This document shows, one piece after another, positions 53,935-63,197 of a DNA stretch of 64,000 nt (position 1 is its first letter; each line of letters begins with the position of its first letter). Position numbers and translations under genes: made by a program. The stretch is taken from positions 1,178,001 to 1,242,000 of the forward strand of contig JARFVT010000013.1 of assembly GCA_036677425.1 (NCBI GenBank). The letters are read 5' to 3'. This stretch comes from JARFVT01 sp036677425. Lineage in GTDB: Bacteria; Pseudomonadota; Alphaproteobacteria; UBA8366; Aestuariispiraceae. The notes beneath the pieces were generated by a model, which saw nothing but the letters and a program-made list of their open reading frames with translations, was not told the DNA's origin and ran no database searches.

Positions 53935-55983
53935 TTAAAATTTATTAATATTAATGGCTTCTTCTGTTAGTTTCTTATTATCAACGTCATTGCTGAAACG
54001 TACAATTAACATATCGTATAGATTGCGTTTGGTTGGGCCAATGCCAACTATATCACGCAAAGGTTTATCGGGTGATGCGATTGCAACTGCAACGGCGGCT
54101 AATGCTGCAGCTTGGGCTTGGGGAAAACGAATTTGTTTTGCGATCCTAATTGCAAGTTCGTTATCTCCGCTTTGTGCTGCTGCTGCGGCAACGCTTGTTA
54201 AAGCATCGAATCTTGGTGCGATAAAACTGCCATCAGCGGCACGTTCCAATATCTTATCATCGGTTGGCTTTGAAATTCTTGCCGCAGTATCAAATGCTGA
54301 TAAAATATCGCCAACTTTAATTTGACTTTGTGATATTTTTGACAATGTATCGGCATATATTTTTTCATGTTTATTTTGCCATGCAATACGCCATGCGGAA
54401 CTAATGCTTTTATTTGCAAGTTCAAACATTTGGCGTTGTGCTTGTGCCATTGCCAAATAGCTAAGCGCTTCGACCTGTTTGTTTGGTTCATTTAAAGTAA
54501 AGGCTAATTCTTCAACACGCTCAAATAAAGTTAGATCTATTTCTTTATTTCCGTGCAATATTTGCGTTGTTAGTATATTATGTAATGATTGCGGCAAATG
54601 AAATAAAGATGGATCTTTATAACCAGTGTCTTTTAATCCTTTCATCAAGTAATCACTTACTATAACTGGATTAACTTTTTCTTCATTTTCATCTTCATCA
54701 AAATATAAGGATTTAGAAACAGCGGTTGCTGCAAAAATTTTTGCCCTCATACCTATGAATGGAATATAATCAACTAATACATAGGCATCATCCAACCTAT
54801 TTTGTGCGATTAAATTTTCACCCATTCGTAAAAGAGCCAATGATTGAATATAATCATTCTTTATCAACCCCGCCGTTGTAAAGGCGTCGGCTAACCTGCC
54901 AATGGTTGTTTGATCATTGACAATTTGTGCATATATAGCATATCGCCGTTGTAAATTTTTTTCATCTCTGGCTTGTTCAATTGCAAGCAAAAATAATGGT
55001 AATGAAGAATCAACTTTATTGCTGCCCGACATTGATTTTGCAATCGAGCTTAGGGCTATGCTACGATCACCGCCTTCATCAATTTTCCGCAAAATTGTCA
55101 TTGCCATGCTGGTATCATTAATATGTGTCAATGCCGATGCTAATTTTGCATATGATGCAAAACGCCCCTTTCTTTCACCTGACAATGCAAGATCATAGGC
55201 AAAATAATAAGTTTTCATGGCACCATTAATATCGCCAGACGATGCCTGTGCCTCGCCTATATCTAAAAAAATATTAACAATCGATTGCGATTTGATATTA
55301 AGTATTTTGGCTTCATTATATGCATATTTCAATAATTTTATTGCCGCAATTTTTGATGATTGGCTGTAATTTTCAACTTTTTGATGAGCGCCAGCTGCAA
55401 GTTTTATAGTATCTATTCTATATAAAGCTATATTAATTTGCTTTGCGGCTGTTTTTGCACCATCTAAATTACCAATTATCGCATGTTGAATTGAAATTGC
55501 CCGCCTTGTTTGATCGGCTTGTTTTGAAATATTATTAATATCAATCCGTTTTAGGCCTCTATTTAAATATTCAACCGCGTTACCATTATCGCCGTTATCC
55601 ATAAAATTTTGTGAAATTGATATCATCGCCCTTGCAAACCATATATTATCATCAATTCTGGTTGCCTCTTTTAACGCATCGGTGAATTCCCCGCGCGATA
55701 ACATGGCACGCACCAAACCTTCTAATGCTTGGCCCGCTTCGTCATCATCTTCCAATGAAAGGGCAGCAAAACGCAAGGCTATAAATGCGTCATTCATCAC
55801 TTGTTCAGTGATTGCATCAAGTGCACTATTATAATTGCCAGAATTCTGCTGTGCATTAATCGCTGTTATGGGGGTAATTATAAATAATGTCGCATAAAAA
55901 AACCATATGACCATGCGCTGCGATATTATCACGCCCATGGCTATATTTATAAATATTTTATCCATTAATAATATATTTCGCAT
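53935..55983 (-). CDS. Large exported protein of unknown function with helical repeats
   Basis: 682 residues in an all-helical, Ala/Ile-rich repeat pattern resembling tetratricopeptide (TPR/Sel1-like) arrays, such as 'YLNRGLKRIDINN', 'FLDIGEAQASSGDINGAMKT' and 'LAIRIAKQIRFPQAQAAALAAV'. The N-terminus contains a hydrophobic segment ending near residue 43 ('WFFYATLFIITPITAINAQQ'), so export to the periplasm by Sec is likely. The start at 55983 is uncertain: at least three ATG precede that segment and none has a clear ribosome site. It lies between the DUF1476 gene and purB. No family is recognised and no function is proposed. Confidence 0.75.
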   Translation of the reverse strand: MRNILLMDKIFINIAMGVIISQRMVIWFFYATLFIITPITAINAQQNSGNYNSALDAITEQVMNDAFIALRFAALSLEDDDEAGQALEGLVRAMLSRGEFTDALKEATRIDDNIWFARAMISISQNFMDNGDNGNAVEYLNRGLKRIDINNISKQADQTRRAISIQHAIIGNLDGAKTAAKQINIALYRIDTIKLAAGAHQKVENYSQSSKIAAIKLLKYAYNEAKILNIKSQSIVNIFLDIGEAQASSGDINGAMKTYYFAYDLALSGERKGRFASYAKLASALTHINDTSMAMTILRKIDEGGDRSIALSSIAKSMSGSNKVDSSLPLFLLAIEQARDEKNLQRRYAIYAQIVNDQTTIGRLADAFTTAGLIKNDYIQSLALLRMGENLIAQNRLDDAYVLVDYIPFIGMRAKIFAATAVSKSLYFDEDENEEKVNPVIVSDYLMKGLKDTGYKDPSLFHLPQSLHNILTTQILHGNKEIDLTLFERVEELAFTLNEPNKQVEALSYLAMAQAQRQMFELANKSISSAWRIAWQNKHEKIYADTLSKISQSQIKVGDILSAFDTAARISKPTDDKILERAADGSFIAPRFDALTSVAAAAAQSGDNELAIRIAKQIRFPQAQAAALAAVAVAIASPDKPLRDIVGIGPTKRNLYDMLIVRFSNDVDNKKLTEEAININKF

Positions 55984-56037
55984 TAAAATAGTTTAATTAT
56001 CATATAAATTTTTTAACATATCTATTATCGTAAGCTT

Positions 56038-57348
56038 TTAATCCTTAAAAACACGGCTAAAAATTTTATCAATAAATTTATTATGATATTCAAGATCAAA
56101 TAAATTATCGATATCATCATCGCTTAATTTATCACTTATCTCGTCATCTTGTTTTAATAACTCTTGAAATGATAAGCCCATTTTCCATGAATTCATAGCA
56201 TTTTTTTGAACCAAACGATAAGCATCTTCGCGGCTTATGCCTTTTTGTGTTAATTGTAATAACACCCGTTGTGAATTATGAAGCCCGCCCAATAAATCAA
56301 GATTTGATTGACAATTTTCAGGATAGACCACCAAATTTTCAATGACATTAGTTAATCTTGCCAAGGCAAAATCAAGGGTTATTGTGCTATCAGGGGCTAT
56401 CATTCGTTCGACCGATGAATGGGAAATATCGCGTTCATGCCAAAGTGCAACATTTTCCATTGCTGGCATTACGGCCATACGAACCAACCGCGCCAAGCCC
56501 GTTAAATTTTCCGTTAGAACTGGATTACGCTTATGGGGCATCGCGCTTGAGCCCTTTTGCCCTTTTGAGAAAAATTCTTCGGCTTCGCGTAATTCAGTGC
56601 GTTGCATATGACGAATTTCAATGGATAAATTTTCTATTGAACTGGCAATCACCCCAAGTGTAGCAAAATACATGGCATGGCGATCACGGGGAATTACTTG
56701 CGTTGATATTTCTTCAACCGCAAGCCCTAATTTATCAGCAACATATTCTTCAACTGCGGGATCAATATTTGCAAATGTTCCAACCGCACCAGAAATAGCG
56801 CAAGTGGCAATTTCAGCGCGTGCATTAACCAAACGATCGCGCCCGCGTTTAAATTCTGCATAATGTTTAGCCATTTTAAGACCAAATGTAACTGGTTCGG
56901 CATGAATACCATGGCTGCGACCAATCATCATGGTATATTTATGTTGTTTAGCACGGGATTTAAGGGCTAATAATAGCTTGTCCATATCAGCCAATAAAAT
57001 ATCAGTCGCCTGTGTTAATTGTACGCTAAGGCAAGTGTCTAAAACATCTGAAGATGTCATGCCTTGATGGACAAACCTTGAATCTTCGCCAATATTTTCT
57101 GCTAATTCAGTTAGAAAGGCGATAACATCATGTTTTGTTTCACGTTCAATAGTATCAATTTTTTCAATCCTCTCGATCGTATATGGCTTATCACCACCCT
57201 TCCAGATTGCGGCGGCTGATTCCTTGGGTATAACACCCAATTCAGCCAAACCATCACAGGCATAGGCTTCGATTTCAAACCAGATGCGAAATTTATTGGC
57301 AGCTTGCCATATATTAACCATTTCCTTGCGGCTGTAACGTGATATCAT
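56038..57348 (-). CDS. purB: Adenylosuccinate lyase
   Basis: Cleaves SAICAR and adenylosuccinate in purine synthesis. The 436 residues begin with 'MISRYSRKEMVNIW' and have 'FVHQGMTSSDVLDTC', 'MIGRSHGIHAEPVTFGLK' and the fumarase-family signature 'GSSAMPHKRNPVLTENL' with the catalytic serine. It is complete. It completes the local purine gene set. Confidence 0.97.
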   Translation of the reverse strand: MISRYSRKEMVNIWQAANKFRIWFEIEAYACDGLAELGVIPKESAAAIWKGGDKPYTIERIEKIDTIERETKHDVIAFLTELAENIGEDSRFVHQGMTSSDVLDTCLSVQLTQATDILLADMDKLLLALKSRAKQHKYTMMIGRSHGIHAEPVTFGLKMAKHYAEFKRGRDRLVNARAEIATCAISGAVGTFANIDPAVEEYVADKLGLAVEEISTQVIPRDRHAMYFATLGVIASSIENLSIEIRHMQRTELREAEEFFSKGQKGSSAMPHKRNPVLTENLTGLARLVRMAVMPAMENVALWHERDISHSSVERMIAPDSTITLDFALARLTNVIENLVVYPENCQSNLDLLGGLHNSQRVLLQLTQKGISREDAYRLVQKNAMNSWKMGLSFQELLKQDDEISDKLSDDDIDNLFDLEYHNKFIDKIFSRVFKD

Positions 57349-57454
57349 TTATCAATTCCTTGAAATTTTATAGCATTAAAATATATTGGGGATATTATGA
57401 CAGGAAAAACCATATATAACCAGCATTGATATGCTTATCAATAAAGGCAATTTA

Positions 57455-59545
57455 ATGAAAAATAATAAAAAAATAATGCACAGTACATGCCCCCATGATT
57501 GCCCATCGGCCTGCGCTCTTGATATTGAGGTTATTGATGAAAAAACCATTGGACGCATAAAAGGATCAAAAGATAATGATTATACCGATGGGGTTATTTG
57601 CGCCAAGGTTGCCAGATATAAGGAAAGAATTCATCACAAAGAACGTTTAACACAACCAATGAAACGCATTGGTAAAAAAGATAGCGGCGATTTTATACCC
57701 ATTAGTTGGGATGAGGCCATGAGCAAAGTAACAAGCGAATTTATCAAGGCCGAAAAGGAATATGGCGCTTCTTCCATTTGGTTATATTATTATGCAGGAA
57801 CAATGGGTTTGGTAATGCGAGATGGCATCAACCGCCTTGGAAAAGCAAAATCATATAGCAGCGGCTATGATACTTTCTGCACTACCCTTTCATGGACAGG
57901 ATATATTGCCGGCACTGGAAGCCTGCATGGGGTTAGCCCGCTTGAAATGGAAAAATCCGAAGTTATTGTTATTTGGGGAACAAACCCCGTCAATACACAG
58001 GTTAATGTTATGAGCCATGCCATCAAGGCACGCAAAAATCATAATGCTAAAATAGTCATTATCGATATTTATCAAAATGCCAGCATGAAACAAGCTGATA
58101 TGGCTATTTGTTTAAGGCCTGGAACAGACGGTGCATTGGCCTGTGCAGCGATGCATATTGCCTTTCGCGATGGCAATGCCGATATGGATTATATGCATAA
58201 ATACACCGATTGCCCGCTTGAATTAAAACAGCATTTAACCGATAAAACACCCGAATGGGCCGCAGAAATAACTGGATTAACAATCGATCAAATCGAGGCA
58301 TTTGCCAAATTAATCACATCGACAAAAAAATGTTATTTTCGCCTTGGCTATGGTTTTTCTAGATCAAAAAATGGCGCAGTTAATATGCATGCGGTGTTAT
58401 CAATCCCTGCGGTAACAGGTGCATGGGCGCATGAAGGCGGCGGTGCATTTCATTCAAACAGCCATCATTATAATCTTGATAAAACCATGATTGAAGGCAA
58501 AGATATTAATGCCCCATCAAGGCGGTTAATCGATCAATGCCGCATTGGTGATACTTTATTGGGCGATAAAAAAACACTAGATAATGGTACAAAAATTGCT
58601 GCCTTATTCATTCAAAATAACAACCCGATGTGTGTTGCACCCGACCAAAACAAAGTCCGTCAAGGCTTGATGCGCGAAGATTTATTCACCTGTGTTCATG
58701 AACAATTCATGACCGATACGGCAAAAATGGCCGATATTATATTACCTGCAACCATGTTTTTAGAACATGATGATATTTATCAAGCAGGCGGTCATCATCA
58801 TATTATGTTAGGTAAAAAAGCCATCGAACCATTGGGACAATGTAGATCAAATCACGATGTTATATGCGATCTAGCCAGAAGACTTGGGGTCGATCAACAT
58901 GATGGGTTTAACATGACCCCGAGCCAACATATCGATTGGATGTTAAAATCAAGCAAGCTTGGCGATTTTGCAACTATTGAAAAAGAAAAATGGATTATAT
59001 GCAAACCAGATTTCGCTAAGTCGCATTTTATTGACGGTTTTTACCATGATGACGGTAAATTTCATTTCAAGGCCAATTGGACGGTGCAATTTGGGCAAAA
59101 ATTTGCCCCCGATGATATTGATTATATCAAAAATAAAATGCCAAGCCTGCCAGATCATTGGAATATCATTGAAGAAGCCACCATTGATATGCCATTTCGA
59201 TTGGCGACCTCGCCTGCTAGAAATTTTTTAAATTCCACATTTAGCGAAACAAAAACCAGCATTAGAAATGAAATAAGGCCAAGTCTTTTAATTCATCCAG
59301 ACGATGCCATTGACAATGATATTAAAGATGGACAATTGATTACAATTGGCAATAAACGTGGTCAATTGAGATTGCATGCAAAAATATTTGCGGGGCTACA
59401 GCGCGGTGTTGTTATATCCGAAGGATTATGGCCCAACAGCAGCTTTATCGATAAATCTGGTATCAATACCTTAACCAGTGCCAAGCCAGGTGCGCCAGTT
59501 GGTGGCGGCTGTTTCCATGATAATCATATTTGGATCAAACCATAA
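57455..59545 (+). CDS. Molybdopterin-dependent oxidoreductase (DMSO-reductase superfamily)
   Basis: 696 residues from the ATG at 57455 (AGGC site). A [4Fe-4S]-binding start 'STCPHDCPSACALDIEV' with a following Cys in 'DGVICAKVARY', the molybdopterin-binding core to about 560 and the C-terminal guanylate-binding domain ('LLIHPDDAIDNDI', 'VGGGCFHDNHIWI') are all present. This resembles the widespread 'molybdopterin oxidoreductase' group of alphaproteobacteria, whose substrate is unknown. No partner iron-sulfur or membrane subunit is encoded next to it, and there is no Tat signal, so it is probably cytoplasmic. The cofactor genes moaC and moeA are in the window. Confidence 0.9.
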   Translation: MKNNKKIMHSTCPHDCPSACALDIEVIDEKTIGRIKGSKDNDYTDGVICAKVARYKERIHHKERLTQPMKRIGKKDSGDFIPISWDEAMSKVTSEFIKAEKEYGASSIWLYYYAGTMGLVMRDGINRLGKAKSYSSGYDTFCTTLSWTGYIAGTGSLHGVSPLEMEKSEVIVIWGTNPVNTQVNVMSHAIKARKNHNAKIVIIDIYQNASMKQADMAICLRPGTDGALACAAMHIAFRDGNADMDYMHKYTDCPLELKQHLTDKTPEWAAEITGLTIDQIEAFAKLITSTKKCYFRLGYGFSRSKNGAVNMHAVLSIPAVTGAWAHEGGGAFHSNSHHYNLDKTMIEGKDINAPSRRLIDQCRIGDTLLGDKKTLDNGTKIAALFIQNNNPMCVAPDQNKVRQGLMREDLFTCVHEQFMTDTAKMADIILPATMFLEHDDIYQAGGHHHIMLGKKAIEPLGQCRSNHDVICDLARRLGVDQHDGFNMTPSQHIDWMLKSSKLGDFATIEKEKWIICKPDFAKSHFIDGFYHDDGKFHFKANWTVQFGQKFAPDDIDYIKNKMPSLPDHWNIIEEATIDMPFRLATSPARNFLNSTFSETKTSIRNEIRPSLLIHPDDAIDNDIKDGQLITIGNKRGQLRLHAKIFAGLQRGVVISEGLWPNSSFIDKSGINTLTSAKPGAPVGGGCFHDNHIWIKP

Positions 59546-59557
59546 CTTTATAGAAAA

Positions 59558-59593
59558 AATAAAAAATGGCATTTTTACACACCATTTTTTATT
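59558..59593. terminator. Bidirectional terminator between molybdopterin oxidoreductase and glcB genes
   Basis: A perfect 12-bp inverted repeat (59558-59569 and 59582-59593) with a 12-nt loop, with A-rich 5' and T-rich 3' arms, lies in the 70-bp gap between two convergent genes. The T-run is symmetric, so both directions can be served. Confidence 0.75.
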
Positions 59594-59615
59594 AAATAAA
59601 TATTATTGATAGATG

Positions 59616-61802
59616 TTATTTAGCTGCTTTTACTTCTAATCTACGGCGATGCAAAATTGGTTCTGTATAGCCCGAAGGTTGTTTAATGCCTTCGAATATA
59701 ATTTCTAATGCAGCCTGAAATGCGATATTATTATCAAAATCAGGCGACATATTATTGTAATTTTTATCGTCTGAATTTTGTTTATCAACCACAACAGCCA
59801 TGCGTTTTAATGTTTCTATCACTTGTTGTTTGGTGCAAATACCATGATGCAGCCAATTGCTTATATGTTGGCTTGAAATACGTAAAGTTGCCCGATCTTC
59901 CATTAAACCAACATTATTTATATCGGGTACTTTTGAACAACCAATGCCTTGATCAATCCAGCGAACCATATAACCAAGCAAGCCTTGAACATTATTTTCA
60001 AGCTCCTTTGATATTTGCTCTTCTGATAAGTTTTTCCCATCTAATAATGGTATGGTTAAAATATTATCGATATTGGCGCGTGGGCGTTTAATTATTTCTA
60101 ACTGTTGTTTAAACACATCAATTTTATGATAATGCATCACATGGATAGTAGCCGCCGTTGGTGATGGAACCCATGCACAATTTGCACCTTCTTTAACATG
60201 GCCAATTTTCGCATCATACATATTGGCCATTTCATCTGGTTTTGGCCACATTCCTTTACCAATTTGCGCCTTGCCATTGAAACCACATTCAAGCCCAATA
60301 TCCACATTCCAATTTTCATATGATGATATCCACGGTTGCTGTTTTATATTATCTTTTGGCAAAAATGCCCCTGCTTCCATGCTAGTATGAATTTCATCAC
60401 CAGTTCGATCTAAAAACCCTGTATTGATAAAGAATATACGATCTTTTACGGCTCTGATAGTTTCTTTTAAATTAACAGTAGTGCGGCGTTCTTCATCCAT
60501 AACACCAACCTTGATTGTATTTTCTGGTAGCTTAAGCATTTTTTCAACGGCACTGAATATTTGATTAGTGAAATTTGCTTCCTCAACCCCGTGCATTTTT
60601 GGCTTCACAATATATATGCTGCCTGCCCTGCTATTTGAATTAATGCCTTTTTTGTTAAAGTCATGAATGGCGCAAAGGCTGGTTATCACCGCATCCATTA
60701 TGCCTTCGGGAATTTCGCTGCCATCATCTAATAAAATTGCATTATTTGTCATTAAATGACCAACATTACGCACCAATAATAAACTACGTCCAGCCAAGGT
60801 TAACTCGCCACCACCTGATGATATATAATTACGATCTTTGGCTAGATTCCTAGTCATTGACTTACCATTTTTTTCAAATTTTACCGATAAATCACCTTTC
60901 ATAAGTCCAAGCCAATTGCGGTAAACCAATGTTTTATCTTCCGCATCGACGGCGGCAACAGAATCTTCGCAATCTTGAATAACGCTGATTGCTGATTCTA
61001 ACATTATATCTTTAACGCCAGATTTACTCGATTTACCAATGGCATGATTGCGGTCGATTTGAATTTCCAAATGTAAGTTATTATTTTTAAGCAAAATTGC
61101 GCTTGGCGTATCTTTATCGCCTAAATAACCAATGAATTTTTGATTATCAATTAATTTTTTATCGCTACCATCGCTCATAGCTGCGATAATCTCGCTACCA
61201 ATAATATGGTATTTTGTAACATCTATATGGCTTGCATCAATAATCGGGCATGAGAAATCTAAAAATTCCATTGCCTTTTTAATAACCGCATCGCCGCGTT
61301 TTTCGTTATAGGCCTTATCATGGGAAAGACCATCGGTATTTGGGATAATATCAGTACCATAAAATGCGTCATACAGGCTTCCCCAACGGGCATTGGCAGC
61401 ATTTATGGCAAATCTGGCATTCATCACAGGAACAACCAATTGCGGCCCTGCTATTTTACAAATTTCATCATCTATATTTTTCGATGTAATGGAAAATTTA
61501 TCACCTTCAAGCACTAAATAGCCAATATCTTGCAAGAATTTTTTATACTCAACAAAATCAAATTCAGATGTCTTGTTTTCTAAATGCCATATATTTATTT
61601 TTTGCTGTAATATATCACGTTTAAGTAATAAAGCACGGTTTAACGGTGCTAAATTATGGATTAATTTATCAAAATCTTGCCAGAAATTATTACTATCAAT
61701 GCCTGTTTCAGGCAATATTTCATCGGTAATTAAATCATATAAAATATTTGCAACCTGCATATTGCCTTTTTTAATTCTCTTGGTTTTTATTTGTATAGTC
61801 AT
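59616..61802 (-). CDS. glcB: Malate synthase G
   Basis: Condenses glyoxylate with acetyl-CoA to malate. The 728 residues are of the single-polypeptide G form. It has 'FINTGFLDRTGDEIHTSMEAG', the Mg site and catalytic base in the C-terminal barrel, and 'DRATLRISSQHISNWLHHG' near the end. Both ends are normal. No isocitrate lyase is in the window, so a role in glyoxylate or glycolate use is possible. Confidence 0.96.
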   Translation of the reverse strand: MTIQIKTKRIKKGNMQVANILYDLITDEILPETGIDSNNFWQDFDKLIHNLAPLNRALLLKRDILQQKINIWHLENKTSEFDFVEYKKFLQDIGYLVLEGDKFSITSKNIDDEICKIAGPQLVVPVMNARFAINAANARWGSLYDAFYGTDIIPNTDGLSHDKAYNEKRGDAVIKKAMEFLDFSCPIIDASHIDVTKYHIIGSEIIAAMSDGSDKKLIDNQKFIGYLGDKDTPSAILLKNNNLHLEIQIDRNHAIGKSSKSGVKDIMLESAISVIQDCEDSVAAVDAEDKTLVYRNWLGLMKGDLSVKFEKNGKSMTRNLAKDRNYISSGGGELTLAGRSLLLVRNVGHLMTNNAILLDDGSEIPEGIMDAVITSLCAIHDFNKKGINSNSRAGSIYIVKPKMHGVEEANFTNQIFSAVEKMLKLPENTIKVGVMDEERRTTVNLKETIRAVKDRIFFINTGFLDRTGDEIHTSMEAGAFLPKDNIKQQPWISSYENWNVDIGLECGFNGKAQIGKGMWPKPDEMANMYDAKIGHVKEGANCAWVPSPTAATIHVMHYHKIDVFKQQLEIIKRPRANIDNILTIPLLDGKNLSEEQISKELENNVQGLLGYMVRWIDQGIGCSKVPDINNVGLMEDRATLRISSQHISNWLHHGICTKQQVIETLKRMAVVVDKQNSDDKNYNNMSPDFDNNIAFQAALEIIFEGIKQPSGYTEPILHRRRLEVKAAK

Positions 61803-61898
61803 AAATTTATCCTGTAATTAACATGTTAAATCACCAGCTAAATGAACAGAGCCAAATAATGAAAAGCAAATAGCGGTATTTTTATTATATTTTATCTT

Positions 61899-62903
61899 TT
61901 AACCTGCCGATAGGCATTGGGCAATGTTAATGCTATTTTGGCGCATGAAATTAATATATAAATCCGCACCAATATTCTGCCCTATGCCAATTGCATCTAA
62001 ATTTGCAATTTTTATAGAATGGCCAGAAATCACCGAATTTATTATTTTTGCATTATATTGTGCCTCAGTAAAAATGCATTTTGGGTTATTAACAGCAATG
62101 ATGTCTCTAATTTTTTTTATTTTCTTCACACTTGGTTTGTTATCTGATGCATCAATTATCGAACCGATATTTGTTAAACCGTAACGATGTTCAAAATATT
62201 GAAAGCCATCATGAAAGCTTAAATATTTTATATCTTTAACACTGGATAACCTTTGGCTTATTTCTTGATCAAGATTTTTTAAATCCATCTGCAGCTTTTG
62301 ATTATTCTTTATATAGATATTTGCATTAGCTGAATCAAATTTAATCAAACTCGTCGTAATAACATCCGCCATCATCATGGCATTGATTGGCGATAACCAA
62401 ATATGCATATCAATATTCATATGACCATGATCATGGTCGTCGTGATCGTCGTGATCGTCATGGTCGTCATGGTCGTCATGGTCGTCATGATCGTCATGAT
62501 CGTCGTCATGATCGTCGTCATAATGTGTGATTTTACGGTATTTTAATAATTCAAGATCGGGAATTTTACTAAATTCTATTATATGACTTTTATCATTTAA
62601 ATTTTCAAATGGTGTTTTTAAAAAAACCTCCATTTCTTTGCCTATCCAAAAGATTAGATTGGCATTTTTAATTTTTTTAAAATCAGATGGGCGTAAATTA
62701 TAGCTATGTGGGTTACCAATATTATTAATTATTAATGATGGCATGCCCGACCCAAGCATGATAGATGATACCAGTGAATGAATAGGTCTTATGGTTGTAA
62801 CCACGTTAATATCAGCCAAGGCAGGATTAACTTTTAAAAGACTTATTATATTAACAATGAAACATAAAATTAGGAAAATATATTTTTGTATTTTTTTAAA
62901 CAT
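61899..62903 (-). CDS. znuA: Zinc ABC transporter substrate-binding protein
   Basis: Periplasmic metal-binding protein of the TroA/ZnuA cluster. The 334 residues start with a signal peptide (cleavage near residue 31, 'PALADINVV'), then 'VTTIRPIHSLVSSIM' with the first His ligand, and a long His/Asp-rich loop (about 130-160), then 'HIWLSPINAMMMADV' and 'FTEAQYNAKI'. The His/Asp loop is the typical zinc-scavenging feature. The permease and ATPase genes are not in the window. No Zur box was recognised in the 68-bp upstream gap. Confidence 0.93.
   Translation of the reverse strand: MFKKIQKYIFLILCFIVNIISLLKVNPALADINVVTTIRPIHSLVSSIMLGSGMPSLIINNIGNPHSYNLRPSDFKKIKNANLIFWIGKEMEVFLKTPFENLNDKSHIIEFSKIPDLELLKYRKITHYDDDHDDDHDDHDDHDDHDDHDDHDDHDDHDHGHMNIDMHIWLSPINAMMMADVITTSLIKFDSANANIYIKNNQKLQMDLKNLDQEISQRLSSVKDIKYLSFHDGFQYFEHRYGLTNIGSIIDASDNKPSVKKIKKIRDIIAVNNPKCIFTEAQYNAKIINSVISGHSIKIANLDAIGIGQNIGADLYINFMRQNSINIAQCLSAG
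62425..62520 (-). repeat. 9-bp repeats encoding the His/Asp loop of ZnuA
   Basis: A near-perfect 9-bp tandem array of about ten units encodes repeated His-Asp-Asp. The DNA repeats are tighter than needed by the protein, indicating recent expansion. Length variation between strains is likely and would leave the frame intact. Confidence 0.8.
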
Positions 62904-62971
62904 GAAAAACTTTCAATAAATTATATATTTTAATATTCAATATCAATAAAAATATTAAGGGATTATAGATA

Positions 62972-63187
62972 ATGACACCAAGAGAAATCAAAAAGGTAGA
63001 AAAATATCTTTGCAATATGTTTGATAATAAGGAAATCGTCATAAAATCACCAGCAAAAACCAACGAACCAGTGGAAATATATATTTCCGATGAATTTATT
63101 GGTACAGTTTACCGCGATGAAGACGAAGGCGAAGTTGCATATTCATTACAAATTATGATCTTAGAAGAAGATTTACCAGAAGATTAA
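62972..63187 (+). CDS. DUF3126 family protein
   Basis: 71-residue alphaproteobacterial protein of unknown function. It matches the family layout: 'MTPREIKKVEKYLCNMF' at the start, 'PVEIYISDEFIGTVYRDEDE' in the centre and 'YSLQIMILEEDL' at the end. A TAAGGGAT site precedes the ATG. It stands alone, divergent from znuA. Confidence 0.9.
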   Translation: MTPREIKKVEKYLCNMFDNKEIVIKSPAKTNEPVEIYISDEFIGTVYRDEDEGEVAYSLQIMILEEDLPED

Positions 63188-63197
63188 AAATAATCAT

